Below are positions 27,348-36,651 of a stretch of 56,158 nt of DNA, piece by piece. Made by a program: the position numbers and the translations under genes. The stretch is from a virus, in the IMG/VR virus record IMGVR_UViG_3300022902_001182, positions 1 through 56,158 of that record; one strand, 5' to 3'. How positions within the stretch are numbered: the first letter of the stretch is position 1; every line of letters starts with the position of its first letter. The notes under the pieces were generated by a model that was not told where the DNA came from, did not search any database, and saw nothing but the letters and a program-made list of their open reading frames with translations.

Positions 27348-27755
27348 CTAATCCCAACTTATATCCCAGTCCTTAAACTCGGCAGCCAGACAATCAATCT
27401 TGTAGTCTTTTCTCCCACCGGCAATTTCTTGTATTTTATTCTTTGCTGTATTTCTAATTCCGTTGAGGCCATGAGTAAGCTCTAAGTCATTTCCCTCGCT
27501 TAGCCCCTTGCGGTAGTTTGACTCGTTGTGCCAAATGTGCAAGTTCATTTGTGATAAAACCACTATAGCGCGGATTATTTCTGAAGTGACTGGCTGGTTT
27601 GATTCGTTAAGGTGCATTTGAATGTCGTGCACGATGTCTGATATCTCACTTGCATATTCCTCTTTATGTTCTGATATAAATACCTCTTTTAGCTGGATTA
27701 TTGATAGGCGATCTACCAGTTCCGATAATGTTGGCAGATATTTTCTATTTGTCAT
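27348..27755 (-). CDS. Unknown small helical protein of the sugar operon (135 aa)
   Basis: 135 aa, mostly helical. LPTLSELVDRLSIIQLKEVFI opens it and MNLHIWHNESNYR lies in the middle. Similar ELxDRLxIxxLK openings are familiar from glycan loci of bacteria and phages as uncharacterised proteins (recollection, not a search). It overlaps the GDP-fucose synthase gene by 11 bases. No catalytic motif that I recognise. Confidence 0.7.
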   Translation of the reverse strand: MTNRKYLPTLSELVDRLSIIQLKEVFISEHKEEYASEISDIVHDIQMHLNESNQPVTSEIIRAIVVLSQMNLHIWHNESNYRKGLSEGNDLELTHGLNGIRNTAKNKIQEIAGGRKDYKIDCLAAEFKDWDISWD

Positions 27756-28680
27756 TATTTCTATACCACTCTATGGTTTTTTTCAAACCATCTTTTAGAC
27801 TTGTTGAGGGAACGTAACCAAACGCCTCTTGAAACTTACTCATATTATAGAAACGTCGGGGTTGTCCGTTGGGTCTTGAAGTATCCCATATAACATCTCC
27901 GTCAAACCCGGTTTCTTCTGAAATCGTTGTAATCAACTCTTTGATAGTTGTTTCTGTTCCTGTACCAAGATTGAACGGTCCAGAACCAACGTCTTTCTCT
28001 GAGGCATCTACGATCGCACGTGCGGTGTCGTCAACATATAAGAACTCGCGAGAGGCGGATCCATCACCCCAAACTTCTACCTCGGTTGCGCCAGAATCTT
28101 TTGCTTCTATAAACTTTCTAAGAAGCGCCGGCACCACATGAGAAGACTCAAGATCAAAGTTGTCGTGTGGTCCATAAAGATTTGCCGGTAATAAAACAGT
28201 TGAATCAAACCCATACTCCTCACGATAAGTCCATGATTGGATTACTAACATTTTCTTTGCCATAGAATACCCAATGGAGTTTTCATCTGGCATGCCCATC
28301 CAAAAATCTTCCTCAGTATATGGAACTTCCAAAAACTTTGGGTATCCACACCCCGCAGCGAGCACAACTGTTTTTTCACAATTGTGCCTCTTGGCATATT
28401 CCATTATAAGAGTTCCCATCATTAGGTTTTTATAAAAGAACTCGCCAGGGTTCGCCTTATTTGCTGCGATGCCGCCGACTTTGCCAGCGATATGAAGAAC
28501 GATCTGCGGTGAATTCTTATCAAAGTATGCAGAGACCTGGTCTTCCTTCGTTATATCACACTCTTTGCTCGTCGGGGTGAGTATCTTTGTATATCCCCTT
28601 TTTTTCAGGAGCGCTACTACGGCATGTCCCACAAAGCCATGGGCTCCGGTGACAAGAACTTTCTTATTATGATTATCCAT
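27745..28680 (-). CDS. fcl: GDP-L-fucose synthase (Fcl/WcaG-type)
   Basis: 311 aa. KVLVTGAHGFVGHAVV is the NADP-binding motif; IAGKVGGIAANKANPGEFFYKNL is the near-diagnostic fucose-synthase segment; catalytic GYSMAKKM supplies Tyr/Lys, and PANLYGPHDNFDLESSHVVPAL is typical of Fcl. The enzyme epimerises and reduces GDP-4-keto-6-deoxymannose to GDP-L-fucose. The GDP-mannose 4,6-dehydratase partner is not in this window. The product would feed the GT11 fucosyltransferase at 32361-33251. Confidence 0.93.
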   Translation of the reverse strand: MDNHNKKVLVTGAHGFVGHAVVALLKKRGYTKILTPTSKECDITKEDQVSAYFDKNSPQIVLHIAGKVGGIAANKANPGEFFYKNLMMGTLIMEYAKRHNCEKTVVLAAGCGYPKFLEVPYTEEDFWMGMPDENSIGYSMAKKMLVIQSWTYREEYGFDSTVLLPANLYGPHDNFDLESSHVVPALLRKFIEAKDSGATEVEVWGDGSASREFLYVDDTARAIVDASEKDVGSGPFNLGTGTETTIKELITTISEETGFDGDVIWDTSRPNGQPRRFYNMSKFQEAFGYVPSTSLKDGLKKTIEWYRNNDK

Positions 28681-29680
28681 CTTGATTATTTAACCTTTCC
28701 CTTATATCTTTATACACTACTTTTAGTCCTTCTTTAAACGAAGTAGCTGCTTTCCAACCATCTAAGGTTTTTTCTGCCAAAGAACAATCGCACCACTGTC
28801 CCCAAATTAGAGTGTCCTTTGTCCTATCAAATTCTATCTCTATTTTTTTCCCAGAAATTTCTATTACTGCTGCGGCGATGTCGGCTATTGAAATAATTTC
28901 TTGTTTGCCAACGTTTAGAGGTCCAACTAAGGGCGTAGATTCCATTTTCTCTATCATTCTAATGGTACACTCCACGGCATCGTCTATGAAGCAATAAGAT
29001 CTTGTCTCTTCACCTGTGCCCCACACACTAAATGGAGTTTTGGGGTGCTTGATTGCTCTGTGAGAAAATACGGGGATAACACTGCCTGTATCCAGTCCAT
29101 AATCTTGTCCTGGTCCATAAATCCCGATATACCTTGCAACTGCACTCCTGAGATTTTGATGCTCTCCCATTGCATATACAATATTCTTTTCTCCAACTAA
29201 CTTTGCCATTCCATATGATAACTCGGGATTAGCTGGAAATGCCTGCTCCTCTTTTATTGCTAGCGGGTTTGGTGTTGCCTGTAACTCAAGCGGATAGACA
29301 TGAGCGCTGCTAGCATAAAAATATCTTTCTACACCAGAGGATATTACCTCGTCTAAAACATTGGCATCTATTTTTAGCATATCCCTGAACACCTCATATG
29401 GTCTTGAGGTATAGACACCAATACCGCCGACTTTTGATGCCAGGTGTACAACTATATCCATGTCGTAAAACATCCCTTTACATTCGTCGGTATTTCTGAG
29501 GTCTATATTCCTCATACTTATATTGTTGCCATCAATCTCTAAGCCACTGGTGTCACCTCTTTCTAAGTTGTCTATTATCACTACTTTTGCACCGAGTGCA
29601 GACAATGATTTGACAAGAGATTTTCCAATGAATCCACATCCCCCAGTTATACAAACTTTTTTATCTAAAAAGTAGCTCAT
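28673..29680 (-). CDS. NAD-dependent epimerase/dehydratase (335 aa)
   Basis: 335 aa extended SDR. KVCITGGCGFIGKSL is the nucleotide motif, YASSAHVYPLE the serine site, and LSYGMAKLVGEKN the catalytic Tyr/Lys. YIGIYGPGQDYG resembles GDP-mannose 3,5-epimerase and related enzymes, but the substrate is uncertain. Overlaps Fcl by 8 bases and the FkbM gene by ATGA. Confidence 0.87.
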   Translation of the reverse strand: MSYFLDKKVCITGGCGFIGKSLVKSLSALGAKVVIIDNLERGDTSGLEIDGNNISMRNIDLRNTDECKGMFYDMDIVVHLASKVGGIGVYTSRPYEVFRDMLKIDANVLDEVISSGVERYFYASSAHVYPLELQATPNPLAIKEEQAFPANPELSYGMAKLVGEKNIVYAMGEHQNLRSAVARYIGIYGPGQDYGLDTGSVIPVFSHRAIKHPKTPFSVWGTGEETRSYCFIDDAVECTIRMIEKMESTPLVGPLNVGKQEIISIADIAAAVIEISGKKIEIEFDRTKDTLIWGQWCDCSLAEKTLDGWKAATSFKEGLKVVYKDIRERLNNQDG

Positions 29681-30369
29681 TTTGCAAAGATCATCCCATA
29701 ATTTACACGTCGGTCAGGATTACACACCTCTTCCAACTCTTCTTTTAGATCGGAGAATGATATATATTTTTCTGGTTCTACTAAATAAGGGTCGCCAGTA
29801 GCGTTATATGTCATATTCTTTATATCTTCTTTATTATCAAAATATCCTATGATTCCAGCTTCAGTATATCCAATGGTTTCTAAATGATCCATACACTTAT
29901 AAAGAACCTCTATCATTTCTTCGTGCCACTCAAAACAGATTGTTCCAACCTTTTTAGTCAGCCCTGACAATACTTCATATTCATAACCCTCTACATCAAC
30001 CTTTACAAAATCAGGTGTGCCGAAGGTATTTGTCAGCTTATCCAGGGTTATAGATGGTATTTCTAGTTTTTTTGTCCAGCCAACGGAACCTGGCGATAGG
30101 TTTTTGCTACCTTTGGCGAAACGAGAGTTGCTCATAAAATCTTCTGAGGCCGTAGACACCCCCGACTGAGTAGGGTCAATATAAAATGGAACAAAATCGT
30201 CGTCTTTATTTGAAACCAACCGGTTTATAAAAACAAAATCACCTTCAAGTTGAACATTATTAAACTCTGGGTTGGCGTCTACCCCGATTACCTTACAATT
30301 CGGAAACTTCTTATATACCTCTTTGGTAAAGTCTCCTAAGTTGAAGCCAATATCAAATACTAAATCCAT
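29677..30369 (-). CDS. FkbM-family methyltransferase (230 aa)
   Basis: 230 aa. VFDIGFNLGDFTKEV and VIGVDANPEF are the SAM-binding motifs, and PDFVKVDVEGYEYEVLSGL is the FkbM signature (KxDxEGxE). Such enzymes methylate hydroxyls of sugars, often O-antigen or capsule end groups. It overlaps the epimerase gene by ATGA; a second FkbM gene lies 1 kb upstream. Confidence 0.9.
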   Translation of the reverse strand: MDLVFDIGFNLGDFTKEVYKKFPNCKVIGVDANPEFNNVQLEGDFVFINRLVSNKDDDFVPFYIDPTQSGVSTASEDFMSNSRFAKGSKNLSPGSVGWTKKLEIPSITLDKLTNTFGTPDFVKVDVEGYEYEVLSGLTKKVGTICFEWHEEMIEVLYKCMDHLETIGYTEAGIIGYFDNKEDIKNMTYNATGDPYLVEPEKYISFSDLKEELEEVCNPDRRVNYGMIFAK

Positions 30370-30371
30370 TT

Positions 30372-31364
30372 CTATTCTCCCATGCTTTGTTTGATTGGTG
30401 TTTTGTTCATTATCTTCTTAAGAATACTTCTAGTTGTATATTCTTTCACAGCCAAATGATATGCTGAGTCTACCATGCTTTGATATTTTTCTGGGTTCTT
30501 TAGGGCATCATCACAAATTTCAATAAGATCACTTTCTGTTTTGTAATATATAAAATGCTTTCCTGGCACAAACCATTCTTCTATAACATTCCATGGATCT
30601 TCTTGAACTACCATTAACATCCTAAAAAACGCTGCCTCTGATATTCTTGGCTTGAGTTGAGGTGCCCTATACATCTCTAAGTGAGAAAAGGCTTCGTTTT
30701 CTTCCCATCTATCATACTTTTTTATATTTTGGATATGTGTGTCATTTATGGGCAACCAATTATAAACAGGAACGATTCTAGTTTCTCTAAGTATTTGCCA
30801 CTTCTCGCTGTTTATTACATTTTTATCTGTTATCATACTTATGAGTTTGTCACGATCTTTTAGTGGAAAGTTTGGTGACCAATATTCTGGACCCATCGTT
30901 ACAAACTTATAATTGTACTTGGATATAGTATTTATTAGCTCCTCATGCTCGGGGCAATGTACTCCTCCATAAAATATGGCATCGTTCTTTTTTTTAAAAG
31001 ACGACCCAATATTATCCTCGTTGATGGGAAATAATACTGGCTTGAACTTGTTATCGCCCGCGATATGGTTTAACCACTTGGCAGAGTAGGGACAAATTGT
31101 ATATATATCATTAAAATAGTCCTCCTTATCTGCACTATAGTTTCCTTCTATTTCCGGCAATAAAAAAGCGCAAGGTTGCTCACCATTAAAAAATACCTTC
31201 CTATTGAAATTCTTATTTTCAAATCTGGCAAACTCATTCTTTGCAGATCCATATCCTAAAAACAATACGGTATCATCTGGATATTCTTGAGAATACTTTT
31301 CAAATCCCATGTGGTTAATAATACAATCCTTATAATTGTCTGCCCAATCAATTACTGTTTTCAT
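30372..31364 (-). CDS. Glycosyltransferase-like protein (YkvP/CgeB type C-terminus)
   Basis: 330 aa from ATG at 31364; an in-frame upstream start at 31391 would overlap the preceding gene by 23 bases. The C-terminal part (PRISEAAFFRMLMVVQ, IYYKTESDLIEICDDALKNPEKY) resembles the glycosyl-transferase group 1 domain of spore maturation-type proteins, with the conserved glutamate in the RxSEA segment. The N-terminal half is a Rossmann-like donor domain. A sugar is presumably moved from a nucleotide donor to the growing glycan; donor and acceptor are unknown. Confidence 0.78.
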   Translation of the reverse strand: MKTVIDWADNYKDCIINHMGFEKYSQEYPDDTVLFLGYGSAKNEFARFENKNFNRKVFFNGEQPCAFLLPEIEGNYSADKEDYFNDIYTICPYSAKWLNHIAGDNKFKPVLFPINEDNIGSSFKKKNDAIFYGGVHCPEHEELINTISKYNYKFVTMGPEYWSPNFPLKDRDKLISMITDKNVINSEKWQILRETRIVPVYNWLPINDTHIQNIKKYDRWEENEAFSHLEMYRAPQLKPRISEAAFFRMLMVVQEDPWNVIEEWFVPGKHFIYYKTESDLIEICDDALKNPEKYQSMVDSAYHLAVKEYTTRSILKKIMNKTPIKQSMGE

Positions 31365-31368
31365 TTTA

Positions 31369-32364
31369 TTATCTCGTCGGCATCGTGACAAACTCTAGCG
31401 GAAGTCCGCCAAGCAGCTTCTTATTATTTTTAGCTTGTGCTCTAAGTGTTTTGGATAGGCTGCCGGTTTGATCTCTGTGTGAAATTACCAAATTTTCGCC
31501 TATGAGCAAACCATTTTCTCGGTGATATCCGATGTTTTGTAAAAATTCAAGGATGTCATTTGTGGAATATCCAAATTGCTCTGTATTCTCTTGACAAAAT
31601 TCTATGATTAGATTGGGCATGTGTCGGATCAGAGTTTTTGCTGCGCCCTTGAGTATATTTAGCTCAGCGCCTTCGGTGTCTATTTTTATAGCATTGACCC
31701 AGGGGATTTGATTAGTTTCCATAAAATCATCTATTGTAATACACTCTACTTCTATTTGAAGGATATCTGAACGATCAGCTATCCTTCTCAGATCACTTCC
31801 AAAGGTTGAGAGACCCGACCATTCTGATTTGCTAGCAACATTGAGGGTCATGTTTTTCTTTTCATCCCAAAAAGCATTTTTACTAAGCTTAATATTTTCT
31901 GCCAGCCAGGGATATTCTTGTGAATTCAAAAATACATTTTCGTAGAAGGTTGCAAAAAGCTCTGTATTTGGCTCAAAACTATAACATTTCATATCCTTCT
32001 CAAATGTAGTGACAAGAGAAAAAGCGCCAGTTGAGGCACCTATATCAAAGATAATAGGATGTGGGTTTGATTTTGCTAGTTGATCTTCTTTCGCCACCTG
32101 GTGGTACATCGCTATTAATGTTGGCTCTGCTGGTATACCGGACGAAGTAGCATATTCATTGATATCAATGCCATGGTGATTTTTACAATATTCTCTATAA
32201 TTTTTCCAAACAACGTTTTTTATAGTATTGGGATCTATTCCCTGTAAGGCTGGTGCGTGAAATGATCCACCCCATAAAAAAGATAATGGTGACACATTTA
32301 TCCTATGATCGGGATGAAACATACTTGTCAAAGGAATTCTATGGGCTATCACTGTATCCTTCAT
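31369..32364 (-). CDS. FkbM-family methyltransferase (331 aa)
   Basis: 331 aa from ATG at 32364 (ATGA overlap with the fucosyltransferase; the frame also offers an earlier ATG at 32376). IIFDIGASTGAFSLVTTFE and CYSFEPNTELFATFYENV are the SAM-binding motifs, and NAIKIDTEGAELNILKGA the FkbM core. It has an extra N-terminal segment of about 100 residues ahead of the domain (WGGSFHAPALQG). Probable role is O-methylation of a sugar in the surface glycan. Confidence 0.88.
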   Translation of the reverse strand: MKDTVIAHRIPLTSMFHPDHRINVSPLSFLWGGSFHAPALQGIDPNTIKNVVWKNYREYCKNHHGIDINEYATSSGIPAEPTLIAMYHQVAKEDQLAKSNPHPIIFDIGASTGAFSLVTTFEKDMKCYSFEPNTELFATFYENVFLNSQEYPWLAENIKLSKNAFWDEKKNMTLNVASKSEWSGLSTFGSDLRRIADRSDILQIEVECITIDDFMETNQIPWVNAIKIDTEGAELNILKGAAKTLIRHMPNLIIEFCQENTEQFGYSTNDILEFLQNIGYHRENGLLIGENLVISHRDQTGSLSKTLRAQAKNNKKLLGGLPLEFVTMPTR

Positions 32365-33251
32365 TTCAATATCCAACTTTCAGGGTAAAAGCCCTCGCGA
32401 TAAGTATAATTTTCTAAATCTGGGTGATAATGTAAGGGAGCGATAACTTCCTTATTGTTGTTTTTGTTTAGATAAGCAGCCCACCACCCAAAGCTACTAA
32501 TATGTGATATTATGTTGTGGTCACAATTCATAATGGTAGAAAAATCAAGCATGGCTGTGTTCTTATCAGCTACAATATATTCTTCTCCTTCTAAATTCTT
32601 TTGGCACCATTCTATATCATTACTATTCTCATTATTTTGACTACGAGCACCGCCGGTAAAAACTAAGAATTTCACTTTCCTATTCTTAAAATTATCTTTA
32701 GCTGCTGTCAAATATCTTCCATAGAAACTGTTGTTCTGAAGTTCCCCATTAGTTCCATACATTGTTGAAAGTTTAGGGTTTGGATTAGACCAGTCGGTGT
32801 TATCACCTCGGCGTAGGTGAAGTGAGACTATCTCATATCCACTATAATCACTTTTGATCTGGCTCAGTCGTTCAGACGCCTGTTCTGTAATATACTCTTT
32901 CGGGGTAAGTTCTTTTTTTATTTGGTTCGCGAAGTTTCCAAAATAGAAAGTGCTTTGAAAAAAACCATTTATTGAAGAGTTATCTGGTATTTTAAAGAAA
33001 TTCTCATCATATTTCATGTGGTCTGGTTCATTATATAGAAATTGGAGGTTTTCAAGATCGCTTGCTGTCAAGAAATCACAACCAATATTAAAATTTTCCA
33101 GCAGACACGATTGTCCGTGCCAATCCCTTTGAGTAGGGTTGGGAATTTTTATCTCATAATTATTTTCTAAAGAAAGGGCTCTAAGAGCAGCATATTGGAA
33201 TAGCTGATTTCCGAGGCGTCCATTCTCCCCAAGTTTGTGAAATGTTATCAT
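32361..33251 (-). CDS. GT11 alpha-1,2-fucosyltransferase
   Basis: 296 aa, normal for GT11. GRLGNQLFQYAALRAL is the N-terminal signature; VSLHLRRGDNTD is the HxRRGD donor-binding motif; HNIISHISSFGWWAAYL is the third conserved block. The enzyme transfers fucose from GDP-fucose to galactose of a glycan. Its co-occurrence with fcl in one operon gives a coherent fucosylation route. Start and end overlap neighbours by a few bases. Confidence 0.93.
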   Translation of the reverse strand: MITFHKLGENGRLGNQLFQYAALRALSLENNYEIKIPNPTQRDWHGQSCLLENFNIGCDFLTASDLENLQFLYNEPDHMKYDENFFKIPDNSSINGFFQSTFYFGNFANQIKKELTPKEYITEQASERLSQIKSDYSGYEIVSLHLRRGDNTDWSNPNPKLSTMYGTNGELQNNSFYGRYLTAAKDNFKNRKVKFLVFTGGARSQNNENSNDIEWCQKNLEGEEYIVADKNTAMLDFSTIMNCDHNIISHISSFGWWAAYLNKNNNKEVIAPLHYHPDLENYTYREGFYPESWILK

Positions 33252-33859
33252 TTTTTTCTAAAAAGTTCAAACTCTGTTAGATCGCGATATGGAGGATCTT
33301 CTGGCATATCAGGCATATGTTCTGGATAGTTTTGCATAAGAGTCAACCCTCTTGCGGCTTGTTCGGGCGTCATATACATATTCCAACCTTCTTCATCTAT
33401 CATATCTTCATGGTATTGCATACCGTCAGTCCTACCTTCATAGCGTCGTGCTTTGAGCCACTTTACGGCATCGGGGTCGGAACATAATATCATTCCGCCT
33501 TTTCCTATTTTTAGATGCTTTTTGATATGGAAAGATAAGCACATAAATGTGTCAGGCATATACATTCCTGATGTCAGTCTTTTTGCTGCGTCATATATTG
33601 GGAAGGGCTTGAGTTGATAAATGCCTTGCCATGAAACGTCTTCAAATATTACTTTTCCTCCTGCCTGAGTTATGGACTGCGGGGGAGATAAATAGGTTCT
33701 CTTCGGAATCGTAATTTCCTTGCCCTTGACATCAAGCCACTTACATGCTAGAAAAATAGCGTTGGTGCAGCTATTGACCGAAACTGCATAAGGTGCTCCG
33801 GTATAATGGGCGACCTCTTCCTCAAACATTTGGACAATTTTATATGGATTATGAAGCAT
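33248..33859 (-). CDS. Short DegT/DnrJ/EryC1-type aminotransferase (203 aa)
   Basis: 203 aa from ATG at 33859, sharing one base with the upstream stop. AVSVNSCTNAIFLACKW and TYLSPPQSITQAGGKVIFEDV are the N-terminal PLP-fold segments, and LSFHIKKHLKIGKGGMILCSD is the lysine-containing site. The family is usually about 370 aa, so the C-terminal small domain is reduced or missing; either the protein is a trimmed form or it has lost activity. It would make an amino sugar from a keto-sugar nucleotide. Neighbouring acetyltransferase gene (33859-34254) makes an N-acylated amino sugar plausible. Confidence 0.78.
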   Translation of the reverse strand: MLHNPYKIVQMFEEEVAHYTGAPYAVSVNSCTNAIFLACKWLDVKGKEITIPKRTYLSPPQSITQAGGKVIFEDVSWQGIYQLKPFPIYDAAKRLTSGMYMPDTFMCLSFHIKKHLKIGKGGMILCSDPDAVKWLKARRYEGRTDGMQYHEDMIDEEGWNMYMTPEQAARGLTLMQNYPEHMPDMPEDPPYRDLTEFELFRKK

Positions 33860-34254
33860 CAATCTTTCTCCAAAATATAATATTTCTTTTTGAAGCCACA
33901 TTTCTCAAATAGAGCAATGCTAGCAGGATTATCAAGTTTGATTTTTGCTATAGAATCTGGCATTATTTTTATTATCTCATTTATCATAAAAGTTCCAATG
34001 CCATACCCCTGGAATTGGGGATGAGTCGCGACTCGGATATCCTTGTTTATAATACCAACATATCCTGCTGGTTCATTATCGCACAAACAAACGTAATAGT
34101 TAACACCATATTTTTGCATATACTGGAGGTGTTCTTTTTTGGTTATATTATCCTGTTGTATAAAACCTTGTTTTACCTGTTTGTTATTGCGTAAGTCTCT
34201 TATAAAATCCCAGTATTCTTTAGAGTTTTTTATGAGGGCTAAACTACCACTCAT
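33859..34254 (-). CDS. GNAT-family acetyltransferase (131 aa)
   Basis: 131 aa. VCLCDNEPAGYVGI, then RVATHPQFQGYGIGTFMI with the acetyl-CoA loop (Q/R-x-x-G-x-G), and ALFEKCGFKKKYY at the end identify a GNAT fold. Next to an aminotransferase it probably N-acetylates an amino sugar, as in WecD/PseH-like pairs. Overlaps the aminotransferase by one base and the upstream gene by about 10 bases. Confidence 0.85.
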   Translation of the reverse strand: MSGSLALIKNSKEYWDFIRDLRNNKQVKQGFIQQDNITKKEHLQYMQKYGVNYYVCLCDNEPAGYVGIINKDIRVATHPQFQGYGIGTFMINEIIKIMPDSIAKIKLDNPASIALFEKCGFKKKYYILEKD

Positions 34255-35035
34255 CTACTTGATTTCCCCAATGACTGCTACTCTTCATCCAATAACTTGT
34301 AAGATATCCTCTTGTAAACTTCCAGCCCTCTAAATCAAGATATGGGTTTAGGCTACTACCAATATCCAGAAAGGTATTATTCTGATTTTCTTTATAACAT
34401 TCGTGAATAACGAAGTTGCTTAGGCTTGCAGCACTACAAAGTATCAAGTGATTTTCTATATTATTATCTGCAATATACTTTTTAACTTCTTCCGCTGTAT
34501 CATAGTTGTTGATCATGCAGTTACTGCCGATTCTAAACTCTTTCTTTATTTCAAATGGAAGTCCTGCCAAATTTGCAGCCTCGTTGACAACATATATAAT
34601 TTCTTTATTTTTGAATAGCGGGACGATTTCCTCAACGTATCTCGGATAATTACTATTAATAAGTACGTTTGCAAAGGTCAAACTATCTTCATCCCCTGAG
34701 CCGTGTAAGTTTATCTGCCAGTTGAAGTTTTCTTCCCCCACATCAGTTTTTGTACAAACGCCCTTGAAATAATTCTTCTCCCTAAACTGGAAGCTCTCTA
34801 TCAATTTTTCTCTGTGGAATTGATGCTTATCCGGAAGAAACTCTTTCTGTTCTTCTTTTGTATATATATTATTTCCAACTCTATCTCCTGTTACAAAATA
34901 ACTAGGAGCCAAGACAACTGTCTTGTTCTGCATAATAAACATCTCACCATCCGAATATCTTGCAAATGCGAAATTCTCACCGGTGGTTAGCATATCTTTG
35001 AACTTGTTAAATTCTTCTTTGAAATCTTTTGTCAT
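34244..35035 (-). CDS. GT-D type glycosyltransferase (DUF1792-like)
   Basis: 263 aa from ATG at 35035, which overlaps the upstream stop as ATGA; an in-frame ATG at 35062 is less likely. ENFAFARYSDGEMFIM resembles the RxxDGE donor motif of the GT-D fold described for serine-rich protein glycosylation. YFKGVCTKTD and ILCSAASLSNFVIHE fit the same fold. Assignment is from motif only; substrate unknown. Confidence 0.7.
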   Translation of the reverse strand: MTKDFKEEFNKFKDMLTTGENFAFARYSDGEMFIMQNKTVVLAPSYFVTGDRVGNNIYTKEEQKEFLPDKHQFHREKLIESFQFREKNYFKGVCTKTDVGEENFNWQINLHGSGDEDSLTFANVLINSNYPRYVEEIVPLFKNKEIIYVVNEAANLAGLPFEIKKEFRIGSNCMINNYDTAEEVKKYIADNNIENHLILCSAASLSNFVIHECYKENQNNTFLDIGSSLNPYLDLEGWKFTRGYLTSYWMKSSSHWGNQVDEW

Positions 35036-36651
35036 TTTGATAATCCTTCTACTGTTTTCCATCCATTTTTAATAGCGTTTTGTATACACATATCTCGTTC
35101 CTGGAAAAACTGCTGGTGTGATACTTGTTGATTATTAGAGGTCGCCTTTGAATCTATCCCAAGTTCGTTGCCCCTGGTTGATCCGTGTAACTCTTTATCG
35201 TTTGATGGGTGAGGAGGGCAAAAGGTATTTATGCCACCATATTTCTGGGCCAAATAAGAAAATTGAATGTCTTCCCCGTTATCCCAGGTGAATGGTTTCT
35301 CTCTCCATAAAAATTGCAACCAGTCCCGTTTGAAGAACCATGCATGACCAACTAAATCTACCCGAGTTCTATCTTCGTTCTGAGTTGGCCAGCCGCAACG
35401 TGCATGCTTCATATAATAATCCTCGCTCTTGAGTATTATTCCTGCCGAGCCTTGTATTCCCTCTTCCTGTCCCATACTATCTAAACAATTTTCAAACCAT
35501 TTAGAGCCAGGGATAGTGTCGTCATCAAAGATTGCTACATACTCTGTGTCTGCCAGTAAGGCTGCGGCAAATCTGCCATAAAACTTCCAGTTATAGTCGT
35601 TGCTAAATACACGGTCAACATCTAGCTGGTGATGATCAAAATCTTGGTTGTCCTCGTGCTTGTTTATCCATAGCCATATTTCTTTAGGCTGGATTGTTTG
35701 GCTTCGGATTGCCTCTATTTGTGCTTTGAGGTTGTGTGGTCTTCTGTAAGAGTTCAAAATCACAGTAATATTATTATCTGAGAAGCTTGATTCTTTTATT
35801 TCTTTTTGCCCTAAAAACGCATCCGTGAATTTCTTTGGAGTGGATTTTCTGGCGTCTTCCAATACTTCCATTATTTGGGTGGGGTTGCCACTAAACCAGT
35901 CTTCGCTGATAACGCCTAGCATCTTATTCGTAATTATTTCGCAGCCAGCCAATTTTGCCTCTACTGTGACCCTTGATAATGTTTCTAATACTTTTGGGAA
36001 AAAGACGAAATATGTGTATTTGGTAAGGAGCTTATAAAAATCCAGAGATGACGGTGCCTCTAATAAATCATACGGAATGTTATTATCATTGCAATACTTT
36101 TCCGACATTTGTTGATTTTTTATAACATTGTCAGATTTCATGATCGCGGCTCTGCCATTTTTTTCTGGTATTACAATATTCTTTATATCAGATAAAAATT
36201 CAGTTGTCCACAAGCTTGTTCCAAGGTTGATTGTATTAGCTAATGGAATATTCTTCTTTAGAACCTCGGCGTGGATTTTACTTTGACAAAAAACAGCTAA
36301 GGAATTTTCATAAAATTCTTGGTTAATAATCAAATGCCTTGGTGCAGTAAAATCAGGATAAGATGCCGGGTTTCTATTGACCACATATTTGTGATCGTGC
36401 TCATATAAAACATAGTTACAGCGGTATAGAGCCTCTTTAGGTCCTCCGCCTAATAGCATAAAGTTGCTGACTATAAATCTACTACCCTTATTTTCTAAAA
36501 TGTATTCTTTAGTTACGTCTGCTGAATATTTCCTTATTACAGTATTGCCTTCCTGGGAAAGAAGAGTAAGTAACTCTTCATTTGCCATTTCAGCGCCGCC
36601 GAAGAAATCACCCAAAAAATAATCAGCTATAAAAATGTATTCTTGACTCAT
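35032..36651 (-). CDS. Two-domain glycosyltransferase (GT4-like plus GT2-like)
   Basis: 539 aa. The N-terminal half (FIADYFLGDFFGGAEMANEELL, YEHDHKYVVNR, TVEAKLAGCEIITNKMLG) has the look of a glycosyltransferase family 4 or related donor domain. The C-terminal half (TVILNSYRRPHNLKAQIEAIRSQ, YVAIFDDDTIPGSKWFENC) is a GT2-type domain with the DDD metal site. Two different linkages could be made by one protein. Overlaps both neighbours by ATGA-type junctions. Confidence 0.82.
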   Translation of the reverse strand: MSQEYIFIADYFLGDFFGGAEMANEELLTLLSQEGNTVIRKYSADVTKEYILENKGSRFIVSNFMLLGGGPKEALYRCNYVLYEHDHKYVVNRNPASYPDFTAPRHLIINQEFYENSLAVFCQSKIHAEVLKKNIPLANTINLGTSLWTTEFLSDIKNIVIPEKNGRAAIMKSDNVIKNQQMSEKYCNDNNIPYDLLEAPSSLDFYKLLTKYTYFVFFPKVLETLSRVTVEAKLAGCEIITNKMLGVISEDWFSGNPTQIMEVLEDARKSTPKKFTDAFLGQKEIKESSFSDNNITVILNSYRRPHNLKAQIEAIRSQTIQPKEIWLWINKHEDNQDFDHHQLDVDRVFSNDYNWKFYGRFAAALLADTEYVAIFDDDTIPGSKWFENCLDSMGQEEGIQGSAGIILKSEDYYMKHARCGWPTQNEDRTRVDLVGHAWFFKRDWLQFLWREKPFTWDNGEDIQFSYLAQKYGGINTFCPPHPSNDKELHGSTRGNELGIDSKATSNNQQVSHQQFFQERDMCIQNAIKNGWKTVEGLSK

